A stretch of DNA of 64,000 nucleotides from DASUPK01 sp963763955 (GCA_963763955.1 CAVXQP010000030.1:124001-188000), one strand, 5' to 3'. Counted from the stretch's first letter, positions 17,322 to 26,477 are shown. Notes: generated by a model from the letters alone, not told the origin. Translations and numbers: made by a program.

Positions 17322-17708
17322 TTACTCCGACAGCCCGGCGGCTTCGAGGGCTTCGGCTCGGTCTGTGTACTCGTCAACGCGGAGAACCTTGCCATCGCGC
17401 AGGGTGTAGACCTCAAAGTGGCGCCCTTCGACTTCGGCCCCACTCGCCTTCCCACGGCCCCGGAAGCGAGCCATCACAAACACGCGGTCTCCCACGCCGA
17501 TGATTTCCTCCACCGTGGTCTCGGAGTCCTCCCACGCCTCCCACCAACGCTCTTGGTTCTTCCGCACCGCTTCGATGCCGTACAGCGGTCCCTCCTCCAC
17601 CGTGATCATCACTACAGCGGGGTCGCTGTGCGCTCGGATCTGATCGAAGTCGCCACGCGAGTAGGCATCCCAGATCTCGCGCACAACCTCCACGTTCTCC
17701 GCCGACAT
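17322..17708 (-). CDS. SnoaL/NTF2-like family protein
   Basis: A 128-residue cone-shaped alpha+beta fold protein, recognised by the start MSAENVEVVREIWDAYSRGD, the central RWWEAWEDSETTVEEI stretch and the closing RDGKVLRVDEYTDRAEALEA. Members include small isomerases and hydrolases and many ligand-binding proteins of unknown role; nothing here defines the substrate. A truncated relative of its C-terminus is found at 21667-21762. Confidence 0.85.
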   Translation of the reverse strand: MSAENVEVVREIWDAYSRGDFDQIRAHSDPAVVMITVEEGPLYGIEAVRKNQERWWEAWEDSETTVEEIIGVGDRVFVMARFRGRGKASGAEVEGRHFEVYTLRDGKVLRVDEYTDRAEALEAAGLSE

Positions 17709-17735
17709 CGCCCTCGCAGTATCTCGCCACGGAGT

Positions 17736-19055
17736 GCCGCTTTACATATGTTTCAAACCTACGACGAAAAAAAAGAGAGAGACAGCGACTTCGCTGACGA
17801 ACGAATAGTTCGGATATGCCAAAGGGCCACTACCTGACCGAGACCGTCAAGGACCGATCTATAACTGCGAGAGAAGGAGCTGAGAGATCGCGAGATCTGA
17901 CGAAGGCTCGGCCTTGCCAGACGTACCGTAACCCACCACCTGGCGAGAGCAAAAAGATCCGATCGAGAGCACGGCGGCGCTCCGGAAGATACTTGAGCCT
18001 GGAAGAACGCAAGGAGATCTCGCGCGAGATCCACCACGGGCTCTCGGCCCGCGTGATCGCCCGCACCTTCGAGCGATCATACACGACGATCAGCCGGGAG
18101 ATCGACAGCTGCGCCCGGCGAGGGCATTACAGCGCCTGCGCCCAGAGCGCGAGGCCTCAAGTAGGGCGAGACGGCCGCGACAGACCAAGCTAGAGCTGCA
18201 ATCGCAGCTTCGATAGCTCGTGATCAAGAGCCTCAAGGAGGACAACTCCAACCAGGAGATCGAGGCCTGAATAGGTTCTAATACCCAGAAAATGAGGAGA
18301 TGCGGGTATCCCAAGAGACGATCTACAGCGCCTTCTACGTGTAGGCCGAGGGACGCTCAAGTGCGAGTTCATTCGATACCTGAGAGGAGGCCGCTCGAGA
18401 AGTTTGTTCGCTCGTAGTCGTCAAAGCGCCAGAGTCAGGCAAGTTCACCGGGATCGTGATGATCTCCGAGCGCGTGCCGCAGGTCGTAGATGCGCCGTCC
18501 CCGTCTTCTGGGAGCGCTTCTCCTGATCGGGAGGCGAACGAACGCGATCGCGACTCTGGTCGACGCCAACCCGCTCTGCCAGCTCGTAGCCCTGCGTGAG
18601 GGACCGGAGCCGAGAGGTCTCGGATGCGCTCAAGCGAGTATCTCCAAATTCTTGTCCAGCTTCGCCGCTCGCTCTCCTGGGATCAGCGCTCGGAGATGGC
18701 GAGCACCGGTGATATTTATAGGCCGTTTGCCTATATTTTCTGCGATCCCCGAATTTCTGTCATATTGTTTCGAACGAGAACACCAAATGATTCCTGCTCT
18801 TGTACTTTATCAAGGGCGAGAGCCCGTCGCGTGACTCAGGAGCTTTATACGAGGTAGCCCCTAGCTCTATCGCCGCCTTCATAACGATGACTTTTGGACC
18901 CCTTCCTAGTTCCTTGCTGAGCTGATCGACGCCTCGAGCAGGTTGGTGCGACGTTACTCGTTTCGGCCTGGGCCTTCGCTACAGTTCGGTACGATGAGTC
19001 CTCGCGAGCCGTCAGTGTTGGTGCATTAGTGTTGTGTTTATATATGCAAAGCGGC
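17736..19055 (+). mobile_element. Decayed IS30-family insertion sequence, copy 2
   Basis: Bounded by GCCGCTTTACATAT (17736-17749) and its reversed counterpart GCCGCTTTGCATAT (19055-19042). The transposase start is readable in one frame: LSLEERKEISREIHHGLSAR, then VIARTFERSYTTISREID. Later frames contain SYELAERVGVDQSRDRV-type noise on the opposite strand and plus-strand IGRRTNAIATLVD, QLVALREGPEP and IFCDPRIS, which match IS30 transposase blocks. Many stops and shifts make it inactive. Its 3' half (18.2-19.1 kb) is clearly more AT-rich than the surroundings. It is oriented opposite to copy 1. Confidence 0.8.
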
Positions 19056-19150
19056 TATTTCGCGACAACTCTAGGCAGGCAGTGTCGTTCCCTCCCTGAT
19101 CCTTGGACGCTCGTGACCGCAATTCGCGGAGCAATGAAGTTTGCTCGCGC

Positions 19151-20461
19151 TCAGCTGCACCAGTGCGGCGGAACGATCCCAAACGAGAGTCGCTCGGGTC
19201 GCGTCCCCATCACGAGGCCAGCGGCCCGAAGGCCGGACACGAACGCGGCCTGCACCGTCCCGTAGCAATCGGGCACGGTGACCTCGCCCGCGAGCGCGAG
19301 CTTCTCGGAGACCGGCTCTCCGAGACTGCGCATGTCATCGACACTGGCCCCGATCGGTACGTAGCTGTAAGAGCCAAGTGAGCACGGGTCGCCCGTCCAA
19401 TCCGTGGCGAGCGCCTCATCTGGACCTGGCACCGATCCGAACATCTTTCGAAGAACGTCGAGCGCGGCGTCGACTCGATCCTCGGCGGGCATCTGCGCGA
19501 GGCCCGGAGTGGAGTGGGGGTTGTAGAGGGCGACGAGCGCAGGGGCGCCGACATGCCGGCTGAAATCGAACCACGCCGGGAAGGCCCGGTCCTCCGCTAC
19601 ATGGGTGATCTCCCAGACTGAGTCGGGCCAGAAGCGCTCGGAGAAACGGAACACCACCTTCTCTTCCGTTCCCATCGCCAGGTGCTCAACCGCGCTTGCG
19701 TGACTCCCAGGGAGCGGGGGATCGAACGTGACGGCACCGGCGCGCAGCACGCCCAGGGGCACCGTGACGATCGCGTGATCACCCTCGAACGTCCCTGAAT
19801 CGGTGACGACCGATACCTGGGCGCCGCCGTGTTCTATCCGCGTGACCGTGGCGCCCAGCCGTACCTCGAGGCCGGCAGCGAGCAGATCGACCAGAGCCCC
19901 GTACCCGCCGGCAGGTACGAGATTCCCCCCTGACCCCTCGGCGTACGCGGCGGCGCCGGCCAGCGAGATGCGATCCGGCGGCCCCGCGATCACGAGCGCG
20001 CCAACCATCCACACGAGCGCAAATCTCGCCAATTCGGCCAGCCGGCCGTCGAGCCCACGATCGGCGAGGAACCATTCGACCCCGTCCACGAACCGGTCGC
20101 TCTCCGGAATGGCGGCAAGCGCCTCGGCTGGGTCCCACTCCGCCTGCAGGGCAGCGGTGACCGTGGTGGTCCCGGGGGCCTCGACCCAGCCATCGGCCCA
20201 GACCGCCATTGGGGCGCCATAGGCCCCGTCGTTCCTTGTTGCGATCCCAGCCACGGCCAGCGCTTCGGCCACCGGGTTGCCGATGGGAGAGTGAACCCAC
20301 GCGCCCCCGAGATCGACTGTGCCGGGGCCTAGGGGGACCGTGCGTATCCGCCCGCCGATGCGATCGCGGGCCTCGACAACGAGCACCTCGGCGCCGGCGC
20401 AGCGCGCCGCGTCGGCGGCCGTCAGGCCTGCAATACCGGCTCCGACCACGATCATGCGCAT
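19151..20461 (-). CDS. Flavin monoamine oxidase family protein
   Basis: An FAD-dependent amine oxidase of about 436 residues. The N-terminal dinucleotide fold reads MIVVGAGIAGLTAADAARCA with the following EARDRIGGRIRT. The substrate-domain LVPAGGYGALVDLLA and the C-terminal GEVTVPDCYGTVQAAFVSGL FAD block follow family order. ATG 20461 starts directly on the FAD fold; an in-frame start at 20560 would add 33 residues. It diverges from the flavin-dependent oxidoreductase at 20577 with little room for two promoters. The amine substrate is unknown. Confidence 0.9.
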   Translation of the reverse strand: MRMIVVGAGIAGLTAADAARCAGAEVLVVEARDRIGGRIRTVPLGPGTVDLGGAWVHSPIGNPVAEALAVAGIATRNDGAYGAPMAVWADGWVEAPGTTTVTAALQAEWDPAEALAAIPESDRFVDGVEWFLADRGLDGRLAELARFALVWMVGALVIAGPPDRISLAGAAAYAEGSGGNLVPAGGYGALVDLLAAGLEVRLGATVTRIEHGGAQVSVVTDSGTFEGDHAIVTVPLGVLRAGAVTFDPPLPGSHASAVEHLAMGTEEKVVFRFSERFWPDSVWEITHVAEDRAFPAWFDFSRHVGAPALVALYNPHSTPGLAQMPAEDRVDAALDVLRKMFGSVPGPDEALATDWTGDPCSLGSYSYVPIGASVDDMRSLGEPVSEKLALAGEVTVPDCYGTVQAAFVSGLRAAGLVMGTRPERLSFGIVPPHWCS

Positions 20462-20576
20462 TGGCTCGGGCGAGGCTACCTGGGCAGGTTCACCGCCGGG
20501 CCGCTGATCGTCGGCTGAGCTGGCAGACTCGCCCTTTGGTCCAATCCGTCTTCCCCGCAACCGCGTAAGCCTGACG

Positions 20577-21662
20577 ATGACCCCGCCCGACGCGACCCAG
20601 ACGACCGGCCGACCGTCGGATGGCGCATCGAGGGTCGGGGCCGGTGTGACGCCATTCCAGACCGACGCCGAGGCGACGATCCGGCTCGCGGTGCGTGCCG
20701 AAGAGCTTGGTTATGCCCGCTTCGGCACCGCCGAGGGCTGGACTAACGACGCAGTCGTGGTGCTCACGCAGATCGCGGGAGTGACCTCGCGGATCGGCCT
20801 CGCCACGGCCGTGCTTCCGGTCTGGAGCCGCACGCCGGCGGCGATCGCGATGGCCGCGGCGGGCCTCCAGCGGGCGTCCAACGGCCGCTTCGCACTCGGC
20901 CTCGGCGCGAGCAGCCCCCCGCTCGTCGAGGGCCTGCACGGACTCACCTGGCAGCGTCCGGTCGATCGGATGCGGACCACGCTCGTCGCCGTCAGAGCGC
21001 TGCTCGACGGCGCTCGGCTCCCGCTCGACCGGCAGGGAGTCAGAGCGCTGCGCTTGGGCGCTCCGCCCGAACAGCCCGTACCGATACTCCTCGCGGCGCT
21101 CGCGCCGGCCTCGGTCCGTCTTGCGGGTGAGCTCGCAGACGAATGGCTGCCGTTCCTCTGGGCCCGTTCCCGACTCCCGGACGGGCGCGACCTGCTCGCC
21201 GAGGGCGAGGCGCTCGCTGAGAATCCGAGCACGACCGAGGTTTCGGTCAGCGTCCCGCTCGCGATTGGTGAAGACGAGGCGGCGGCCCGGCAGATCGCTG
21301 CTGGTTGGTTACTCGCTTACCTCACCCGCATGGGCCCCCTGTATCCGCGGATGCTCCGGGATCATTTCGGATTCGCGAAAGAGGTCGACGCGTTCCTCGG
21401 GGCCAACGAGGGCGGCGGGCCGCCGCAACTGCCCTCGGTGGCTGAGGGGCTGGCGCGTGAGGTGTTCGTTATGGGCAGCTACGACGAGGCGCCGGACTCC
21501 GTCAGCGCCTGGCTGGAGGCGGGGGCGGACGCGATTGACCTGGTGTTGCCTCTCGGATTGCCGGAGGAGCAACTCCACGAGATGCTCGAGGCCACCGCCC
21601 CGGCGGCGGCTCCCGGCGGCGAGCAAAGTCCGTCAAAGGGAGAGCTTTCGCCGCGCCCTTAA
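20577..21662 (+). CDS. LLM-class (luciferase-like) flavin-dependent oxidoreductase
   Basis: 361 residues of the bacterial luciferase/F420-dependent oxidoreductase TIM barrel: the start GAGVTPFQTDAEAT is followed by AEELGYARFGTAEG, the RIGLATAVLPVWSRTP strand, and FALGLGASSPPLVEGLHG, as in F420-dependent members. Actinobacterial family members mostly use F420 or FMN; which one is used here cannot be told. It is divergent from the amine oxidase gene, and the two may share a pathway. Confidence 0.88.
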   Translation: MTPPDATQTTGRPSDGASRVGAGVTPFQTDAEATIRLAVRAEELGYARFGTAEGWTNDAVVVLTQIAGVTSRIGLATAVLPVWSRTPAAIAMAAAGLQRASNGRFALGLGASSPPLVEGLHGLTWQRPVDRMRTTLVAVRALLDGARLPLDRQGVRALRLGAPPEQPVPILLAALAPASVRLAGELADEWLPFLWARSRLPDGRDLLAEGEALAENPSTTEVSVSVPLAIGEDEAAARQIAAGWLLAYLTRMGPLYPRMLRDHFGFAKEVDAFLGANEGGGPPQLPSVAEGLAREVFVMGSYDEAPDSVSAWLEAGADAIDLVLPLGLPEEQLHEMLEATAPAAAPGGEQSPSKGELSPRP

Positions 21663-21666
21663 GCAG

Positions 21667-21762
21667 CTATTCCAACAGGCCGGCGGCTTCGAGGGCCTCA
21701 TCCGGGTCGAGATCTGTCTCCAGCCGGACGATTTTGCCCTCCTGGCGTTGCGGGGCCCGAGA
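21667..21762 (-). pseudogene. C-terminal remnant of a SnoaL-like gene
   Basis: On the minus strand an open stretch reads EGKIVRLETDLDPDEALEAA and then GLLE before TAG (21669-21667). It parallels the end of the intact SnoaL-like protein at 17322 (DGKVLRVDEYTDRAEALEAA, GLSE). The rest of the gene is missing upstream, where an unrelated gene remnant begins. This is a decayed fragment, not an expressed gene. Confidence 0.55.
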
Positions 21763-21780
21763 TGCGCTGGCTAAACCTTC

Positions 21781-22230
21781 TTACTTCTTCTTGCAGTGCT
21801 TCTTCGCGGCGGAAGCGGAGCGGTGCTTGTGCTTCTTGCACTTCTTCTTGGTGACCGGCTGGCTTGACGGAGCGGCCGGTAGCGGCCCCGGGCATCCGTT
21901 GCTCCCCCAGCCTGCCCCAGGCATTGGTCCTGGCTCTGATCACCGTAGCCGTCGTTGTCCGCATCGGGTTCGAGCGTCGCCGAGATGTCCAAGATCCATC
22001 CGTAGAGACTGGGGAGGTAGTTCCCCAGAGCGCCGACGGCTGTGGCGGTCCCGGATTTGTAGTCGTAGGTGTCCGCGGGATTGAGCACAAGATCGTCGGT
22101 GGCCACTGGACGGCGTCTGAGCGAGCGTGACCGCTCCGATTGGTTGCGTCGGTGACGGGGTTGTCAAGCCTCCGACACCGCCCACGCAGTAGTCGCGGGG
22201 GCAGGGAATCGGTGACCGACCTGCGGCCAA
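21781..22230 (-). pseudogene. Frameshifted cell-surface-type protein with Lys/Cys-rich tail
   Basis: Three frames together give a plausible protein end. One frame has DYCVGGVGGLTTPSPTQPIG. A second has LVLNPADTYDYKSGTATA through EPDADNDGYGDQSQDQC, a calcium-binding type repeat. After a one-base shift in the G-run near 21898-21902, the third has TKKKCKKHKHRSASAAKKHC and stop TAA at 21783-21781. The DGYGDxSQDQC block followed by such a basic tail occurs in secreted proteins of Solirubrobacterales as I recall them. The N-terminus with its signal peptide is not visible. Confidence 0.6.
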
Positions 22231-22250
22231 CGACCGTGCCCTTGCGGCCT

Positions 22251-22463
22251 CTACTGGGTGGGTGGAGCTCCGGTTCCGCCGCTGGGCGGGCGAAGCGCCA
22301 TGACACCTCCGCCAATGATCAGGAGGACCCCGATGGCGAGCAGCACACCCTGCTTCCAGCCAAAGCCTGCGTGCCCGATCCCGAGCGGATTCGCCAACGC
22401 GGCGATCAGCGCGGCCACAATGCCCACGAGGACGACCACCATTCCAGTCTGCTTTCTCGACAT
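22251..22463 (-). CDS. Small membrane protein with two helices
   Basis: A 70-residue product from ATG 22463: a short basic start (MSRKQTG), a first hydrophobic helix (MVVVLVGIVAALIAALA), a short loop rich in glycine (GIGHAGFGWK) and a second helix (GVLLAIGVLLIIGGGVMAL), then a Pro/Gly tail. The two-helix hairpin is clear; the function is not known. Confidence 0.6.
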   Translation of the reverse strand: MSRKQTGMVVVLVGIVAALIAALANPLGIGHAGFGWKQGVLLAIGVLLIIGGGVMALRPPSGGTGAPPTQ

Positions 22464-22962
22464 GGCGGCGTGAAGGCTATCTCTCCGGGCCTCGATCAAG
22501 CTCATGAACTCGGGCGACAGGCACCAGTCGCAGCCGGTCGTCAGGAAACCGCCGAACATCCGTCCAACTCCAGATCGAATGCTGGCCGCTGATCGAAACG
22601 GAAATAGCCTCCCGCTCAGAGCCGTTCCTGACCGGGGTCGGCTTGGCGCGGAGGCCCGGCACACGACGGGCCTTCGCACGTTCAGGGGGCTCACCGACGG
22701 AGGGGCGCTTGTCGAAACACAAGTTTGTCGCGGGAGTGCGCGTTTACTGGACGACACCCCAAAGACACCCCGCGCCGAGCCGACGGTAAGAGGCGTCAGC
22801 ATGGCGTAGCAAGGTTGGCTGCCCAGCGCCCGCGCGGGGTCTTCTTCTTGGCGGGTAGCTGTGAGCTGCTGGGGCGAGAGCTGGCGAATCGCTCCCGGAG
22901 TGTCAGCCGCCGCGGCCCTCGGTTGCATCATTCAGACATGATCTTCGAGGGGGGCTTGTCCA
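22464..22962. other. Intergenic stretch with no supported gene
   Basis: About 500 bases between a minus-strand and a plus-strand membrane protein gene. Open frames here lack recognisable domains, ribosome-binding sites or good starts. The sequence may hold the promoters for the divergent genes and decayed DNA like the rest of this island. I see no repeat or RNA gene. Confidence 0.5.
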
Positions 22963-23373
22963 GTGACCATCAACATCAACCGCCCCAACACGGACCCGAT
23001 CGAGGTCGGGATCGTTCTCCTGATCGTCGGGATCATCGTGGTGCTGGTCCTGGCGACGGTGAGTGGCGGAGGGGGGACCGCAGACCCAGGCGAGCTTCGG
23101 ACATGCCTCGGCCGAGGGGTCGGAGTGGTGTCCCACCTCTACGGGTTCAGTGGCGAACCCTCGGATGCGCGGACATCGTTCGCGCTGACCGGGAACGCCG
23201 CCGTCGACGTATTCGTCATGCAGGATTCCGGTGCGGCGGAGGACGCTGCGAGCCACGCCTCAACTGCCGGCGGCAGTGCTCGCGCATCGAGTTCGGAGAA
23301 CGTGATGTGGCTGACCCTTGGGTCTGAGGCATACGACAGCAGGATCCGCACCTGCATCGGAGAGGCTTCTTAA
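22963..23373 (+). CDS. Small membrane-anchored protein, unknown function
   Basis: A 136-residue protein with a single N-terminal helix (GIVLLIVGIIVVLVLATVSG, residues 16-35) and a presumably extracytoplasmic domain of about 100 residues. That domain has two cysteines (ELRTCLGRG and RIRTCIGEAS), which could form a disulfide. A GAGGGGG run precedes the GTG start. The family is not recognised. Its stop overlaps the stop of the convergent gene at 23370. Confidence 0.6.
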   Translation: MTININRPNTDPIEVGIVLLIVGIIVVLVLATVSGGGGTADPGELRTCLGRGVGVVSHLYGFSGEPSDARTSFALTGNAAVDVFVMQDSGAAEDAASHASTAGGSARASSSENVMWLTLGSEAYDSRIRTCIGEAS

Positions 23374-23594
23374 AAGGCGTCGACCGGCATGATGGTCTTG
23401 TCCGGCTCAAGCAAGAAGTAGTGACCGCCATTGGGGGCGGACTCGTTCCTGATCAGGTAGCGACCTGGCGTGATCGGGCCGATCCTCCTGACCGCGCCGT
23501 GCCAGGTATCAGTCTCCACCGGCTCTCCGACTGGCTCCCAATTCTCCGCTGTGTCCTCCGGCCAGTGATAGAGAGTCCATTTCGCTATGGCCAC
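23370..23594 (-). CDS. Small soluble protein, unknown function
   Basis: A 74-residue product (starts MAIAKWTLYHWPEDTAENWE) with a regular beta-strand pattern (GRYLIRNESAPNGGHYFLLE). It has no signal peptide or membrane segment. Convergent with the preceding gene, the two stop codons overlapping. The ATG is the first in frame. I do not recognise it. Confidence 0.55.
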   Translation of the reverse strand: MAIAKWTLYHWPEDTAENWEPVGEPVETDTWHGAVRRIGPITPGRYLIRNESAPNGGHYFLLEPDKTIMPVDAF

Positions 23595-23691
23595 GGGCTG
23601 ACCCTACGCGAGCACTGACTCAAGATGAACTCGGTCATTCGTCCAGTCGTCCAGGATCAACCCGCTTTGGGCGGCCGCTACAGCCGCGACC

Positions 23692-23990
23692 TCATGGCGA
23701 AGGCGTGTTTCCCGGGCCTCCCAACCGCGAGATCTTCCACTGCCCGTTCTCGCGCCCGTGGCGGTCCCCGAGGTCTGCTCCTGGACGAAGGCGACGCAGT
23801 TGGAGGTCTTGAGCGACTGGATCAGCTGCTCGCTGTAGAGCTCGCAAACCTTGGCGGCGTCGCCCTGGTTGCGGGCGTTGACGTAGGCCTGCGCGACGTC
23901 CCTGGCGCTCTGCTCGTTGCTTCCGCCACCGCCGCCGCAGCCGGGGATCAAGGTGACGAGCACGAATCCGAGGGTCCAGGTGCGCCTCAT
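23692..23990 (-). pseudogene. Lipoprotein gene, frameshifted
   Basis: From ATG 23990: MRRTWTLGFVLVTLIPGCGG is a lipoprotein signal peptide with a lipobox-like cysteine. QSARDVAQAYVNARNQGDAA and KVCELYSEQLIQSL follow, a pattern seen in NTF2-like lipoproteins of Actinobacteria. Near 23750 the frame changes: the sensible continuation GRENGQWKISRL is in another minus frame, ending at TGA 23694-23692. The unshifted frame runs on to 23604 as low-quality sequence. A one-base loss, or a larger deletion, inactivates the gene if the sequence is correct. Confidence 0.6.
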
Positions 23991-24036
23991 CGGGGCAAAG
24001 TCAATCATCAGGACCAACCCTCTAGTCTGCGCCGCC

Positions 24037-24825
24037 ATGGCGTCCAAGCCCAAGGAGGGAGGAGAGGCGCCCAAGGACGAGCCCGAGCGCACCTTCACCT
24101 ACCGGCGCGTCGGACACAAGGGCGCCGACGCGATCGTCGCCGGCAACACCGCCGAGAGCTTCGACGTGGCGGTCGAGAACGGCGTCGACATGATCGAGCT
24201 CGACGTCCTCCGCGAGCGGGAGGGCAGGCTGATCATCGCCCACGACTTCGACGACGCACTCCGCCGGGGGCCGATGGAGCTGGCGGACGCGCTCGATCTC
24301 TTCCTCGAGCCCCCGCTGGACAAGGTCGAGATCGACTGCGACCTGAAGCTCGCCGGGCGCGAGGCCGAGCTGGCCGGCGCGCTCGAAGGTCGCGGCCTGA
24401 TCGCCCGGGCCATGGTCTCGACCCAGGAGATCGAGAGCCTGCACAAGCTGCGCCAGCTGTCACCGGACCTGCGTCTCGGCTGGACCTACCCGAAGACCAA
24501 GCGCGACTGGACCCAGTACGGCTGGGCCTCACTGGCGCTCAAGGCGGGCCTCGCGACGCTCCGCCGGCGCTACCCGAGCATCCTGGCCAAGAGGGGCCCC
24601 GCGCTCGACGTCAACGCCGTCTGGGTCTACCACCCGATCATCACGCCGAAGGCGGTCGAGGCCGCCCGCCAGATCGGCGTGGAGCTGATCGCCTGGACGG
24701 TCGACGACGTGACACGGATGCGGGAACTGCTCGAGATGGGGGTCGACGGGATCTGCTCGAACGACCCACGCCTCTTCGAGGTGGTCGAGGGCAGGCCGCA
24801 CCCCGCCCTCAAGCAAGCGGACTAG
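24037..24825 (+). CDS. Glycerophosphodiester phosphodiesterase family protein
   Basis: A 262-residue GDPD TIM-barrel protein. Family landmarks are VGHKGADAIVAGNTAESFDV (the usual H-R-G is here H-K-G), MIELDVLREREGRLIIAHDF with the metal-binding ELD and the second HD, and the C-terminal AWTVDDVTRMRELLEMGVDG followed by ICSNDP. It should split glycerophosphodiesters to glycerol 3-phosphate and an alcohol. No signal peptide is visible, so it is probably cytoplasmic. The stop codon shares CTAG with the stop of the convergent ABC1 kinase gene. Confidence 0.9.
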   Translation: MASKPKEGGEAPKDEPERTFTYRRVGHKGADAIVAGNTAESFDVAVENGVDMIELDVLREREGRLIIAHDFDDALRRGPMELADALDLFLEPPLDKVEIDCDLKLAGREAELAGALEGRGLIARAMVSTQEIESLHKLRQLSPDLRLGWTYPKTKRDWTQYGWASLALKAGLATLRRRYPSILAKRGPALDVNAVWVYHPIITPKAVEAARQIGVELIAWTVDDVTRMRELLEMGVDGICSNDPRLFEVVEGRPHPALKQAD

Positions 24826-26381
24826 CCGCGCGTCGGCAGGCCCGGGGTCTGCCTGGTGCCCCGGCGCTCGAAGTAGCGCCACTCGACCTCGCCGAGCACC
24901 GTCGAGGGCGGGTCCGCGTAGACCCACTCCCGCATGATGCGGTGCCAGTTGGCGGACGCGCGCAATTGCGCCAGCACGGCCATCAGCCCGGTCTCCATCC
25001 GCCGGCCCATCAGCTCATCGGCGGGGAGGCTCTCCTTGCGCAGCAGATCGAAGAAGTCCGAGCGCGGATCCGACGTCACCTCGATCATCTTCATCACCAG
25101 CTCCGGCGTGATCTGGACCTCGCCGTCCTCGAGGTACCAGCCGCCGACCAGCTTCACGTGCTCCATCAGGCGCTCGGCGTCCAGCCTGCTCGGGTCGGCG
25201 ATGAAGCCGAGTTCGTGCAGGGCCTCCCGCAGGGTCTCAGGATCGTCGCGGGCCGCGGCGTCCACCGCCCGCTGCTCGAGCTGGATCTGCCGCGGGGGCA
25301 GCCGCTTGGTCATACCGAAGTCGAGGAAGGCGACCCGGCCATCATCCATCAACAGGTAGTTGCCGGGATGGGTATCGGCGTTGAAGTGCTGGAGGTGGTA
25401 GATCGAGCCGAAGCAGAAGCGGAAGACGATCTCGCCGAAGATGTCGCGCTCGTCCTGCATCAGCCCCTTGACCTCGTCGAAGCCGCGCCCCTCGACATAG
25501 TCGCTGACCAGCACCCGCCGGCGGGAGAGGCGGGAGTGCACCTTCGGCACGAAGATGAACGGGTGCCCCTCGTAGGCCCGCGCGAAGTTGCGCTGGTTCT
25601 GCGCCTCGAACTCGTAGTCGAGCTCCTCGAGCACGCGCTCGCGGAGCTCGGAGGCGACGGCCTTGGCGTCCAGCCCCGGCGCCAGCACACGCGCCAGGCG
25701 GACCAGCATGCCGGCGTTGGCCATGTCCGACTCGAGGGCGTCGGCGATCCCGGGGTACTGGATCTTGACCGCCACCGGCGTCCCATCGTGGAGGCTCGCC
25801 CGGTGGACCTGCCCGATCGAGGCGGCGGCGAAGGCCTCCTGCTCGATCGAGGCGAAGACGCGCTCCGGGCTCTCGTCATACTCCTCCTCGAGCACCTCGC
25901 GGACCCTCTCCCAGGGCATCGCCGGGGCGTGGGTGCGAAGTTTGGAGAGCTCCTCCTGATAGATCTCGCGGTACTCGGGGGGTAGGAAGTCCGCGTCGAT
26001 GAAGGACGCCATCTGGCCGATCTTCATCGCGGCGCCTTTCATCTCTCCGAGTACCGACGCCATCTTCAGCGCGGTCTCGATGTGCCGAGTCTCGAGGCGC
26101 TCCTGGGCCTTCTCGTCGGAACGGACCACGTTGGCAGCGGCGGTGCCGGCGTAGCGGGTGGCCTGGGTGCCGAGCGCGGTCCCGAGCTTGGCGGAACGCC
26201 GGATCCGGGTCTGGGGGATCTCCGTCTCCTGTTCCTCGGGCTCCGGGGGCTCTGTGCGGGCCCTGTGGCTGAGGCCGGAGCGCAGGATCTCTACGCCCCA
26301 GGGCTCTTCCTCGTCCTCCCGGGAGGGGAGATCTGACTCATTTGGACGCTCGGTTTCTCGGTCGCTGCTCATGGCCTCCAC
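24822..26381 (-). CDS. ABC1/UbiB-family atypical kinase
   Basis: A 519-residue protein with the hallmarks of the ABC1/ADCK/UbiB family: the KxGQ motif as MKIGQMASF, the Ala-rich loop FAAASIGQVHRA in place of a glycine loop, VAVKIQYPGI with the invariant lysine, NADTHPGNYLL for the catalytic loop and FLDFGM for the metal-binding DFG. An acidic, probably disordered N-terminus of ~75 residues precedes it. In Actinobacteria these proteins are linked to quinone or lipid metabolism but are poorly characterised. GTG 26381 or ATG 26372 may be the start. Confidence 0.9.
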   Translation of the reverse strand: MEAMSSDRETERPNESDLPSREDEEEPWGVEILRSGLSHRARTEPPEPEEQETEIPQTRIRRSAKLGTALGTQATRYAGTAAANVVRSDEKAQERLETRHIETALKMASVLGEMKGAAMKIGQMASFIDADFLPPEYREIYQEELSKLRTHAPAMPWERVREVLEEEYDESPERVFASIEQEAFAAASIGQVHRASLHDGTPVAVKIQYPGIADALESDMANAGMLVRLARVLAPGLDAKAVASELRERVLEELDYEFEAQNQRNFARAYEGHPFIFVPKVHSRLSRRRVLVSDYVEGRGFDEVKGLMQDERDIFGEIVFRFCFGSIYHLQHFNADTHPGNYLLMDDGRVAFLDFGMTKRLPPRQIQLEQRAVDAAARDDPETLREALHELGFIADPSRLDAERLMEHVKLVGGWYLEDGEVQITPELVMKMIEVTSDPRSDFFDLLRKESLPADELMGRRMETGLMAVLAQLRASANWHRIMREWVYADPPSTVLGEVEWRYFERRGTRQTPGLPTRG

Positions 26382-26434
26382 ACATTTTCTATCCTGGCGC
26401 CCGAGCGTAGCTACCTGGGATTCCCCGGCGGATT

Positions 26435-26475
26435 ATGCGAGGGGGCGCGCAAAGCGCCACCCGTTTGGTAAAGGC
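26435..26475 (+). repeat. GNNA-hairpin repeat, copy 1 (before rplY)
   Basis: GCGAGGGGGCGCGCAAAGCG followed by CCACCCGTTTGGT folds as GGG-GGCGC, loop GCAAA, GCGCC, one unpaired A, CCC. The flanks (GCGAG before, CCCGTTTGGT after) match the other copies. It ends about three bases before the rplY ATG and supplies the only purine stretch that could act as ribosome-binding site (AAAGG). Confidence 0.7.
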
Positions 26476-26477
26476 AC

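Noticed and set aside
23625..25985. A 786-codon plus-strand open frame
   Set aside because: It runs antisense to the ABC1 kinase and across GDPD in another frame. It has the composition of a GC-rich shadow frame and no domain, while the overlapping genes have clear motifs.
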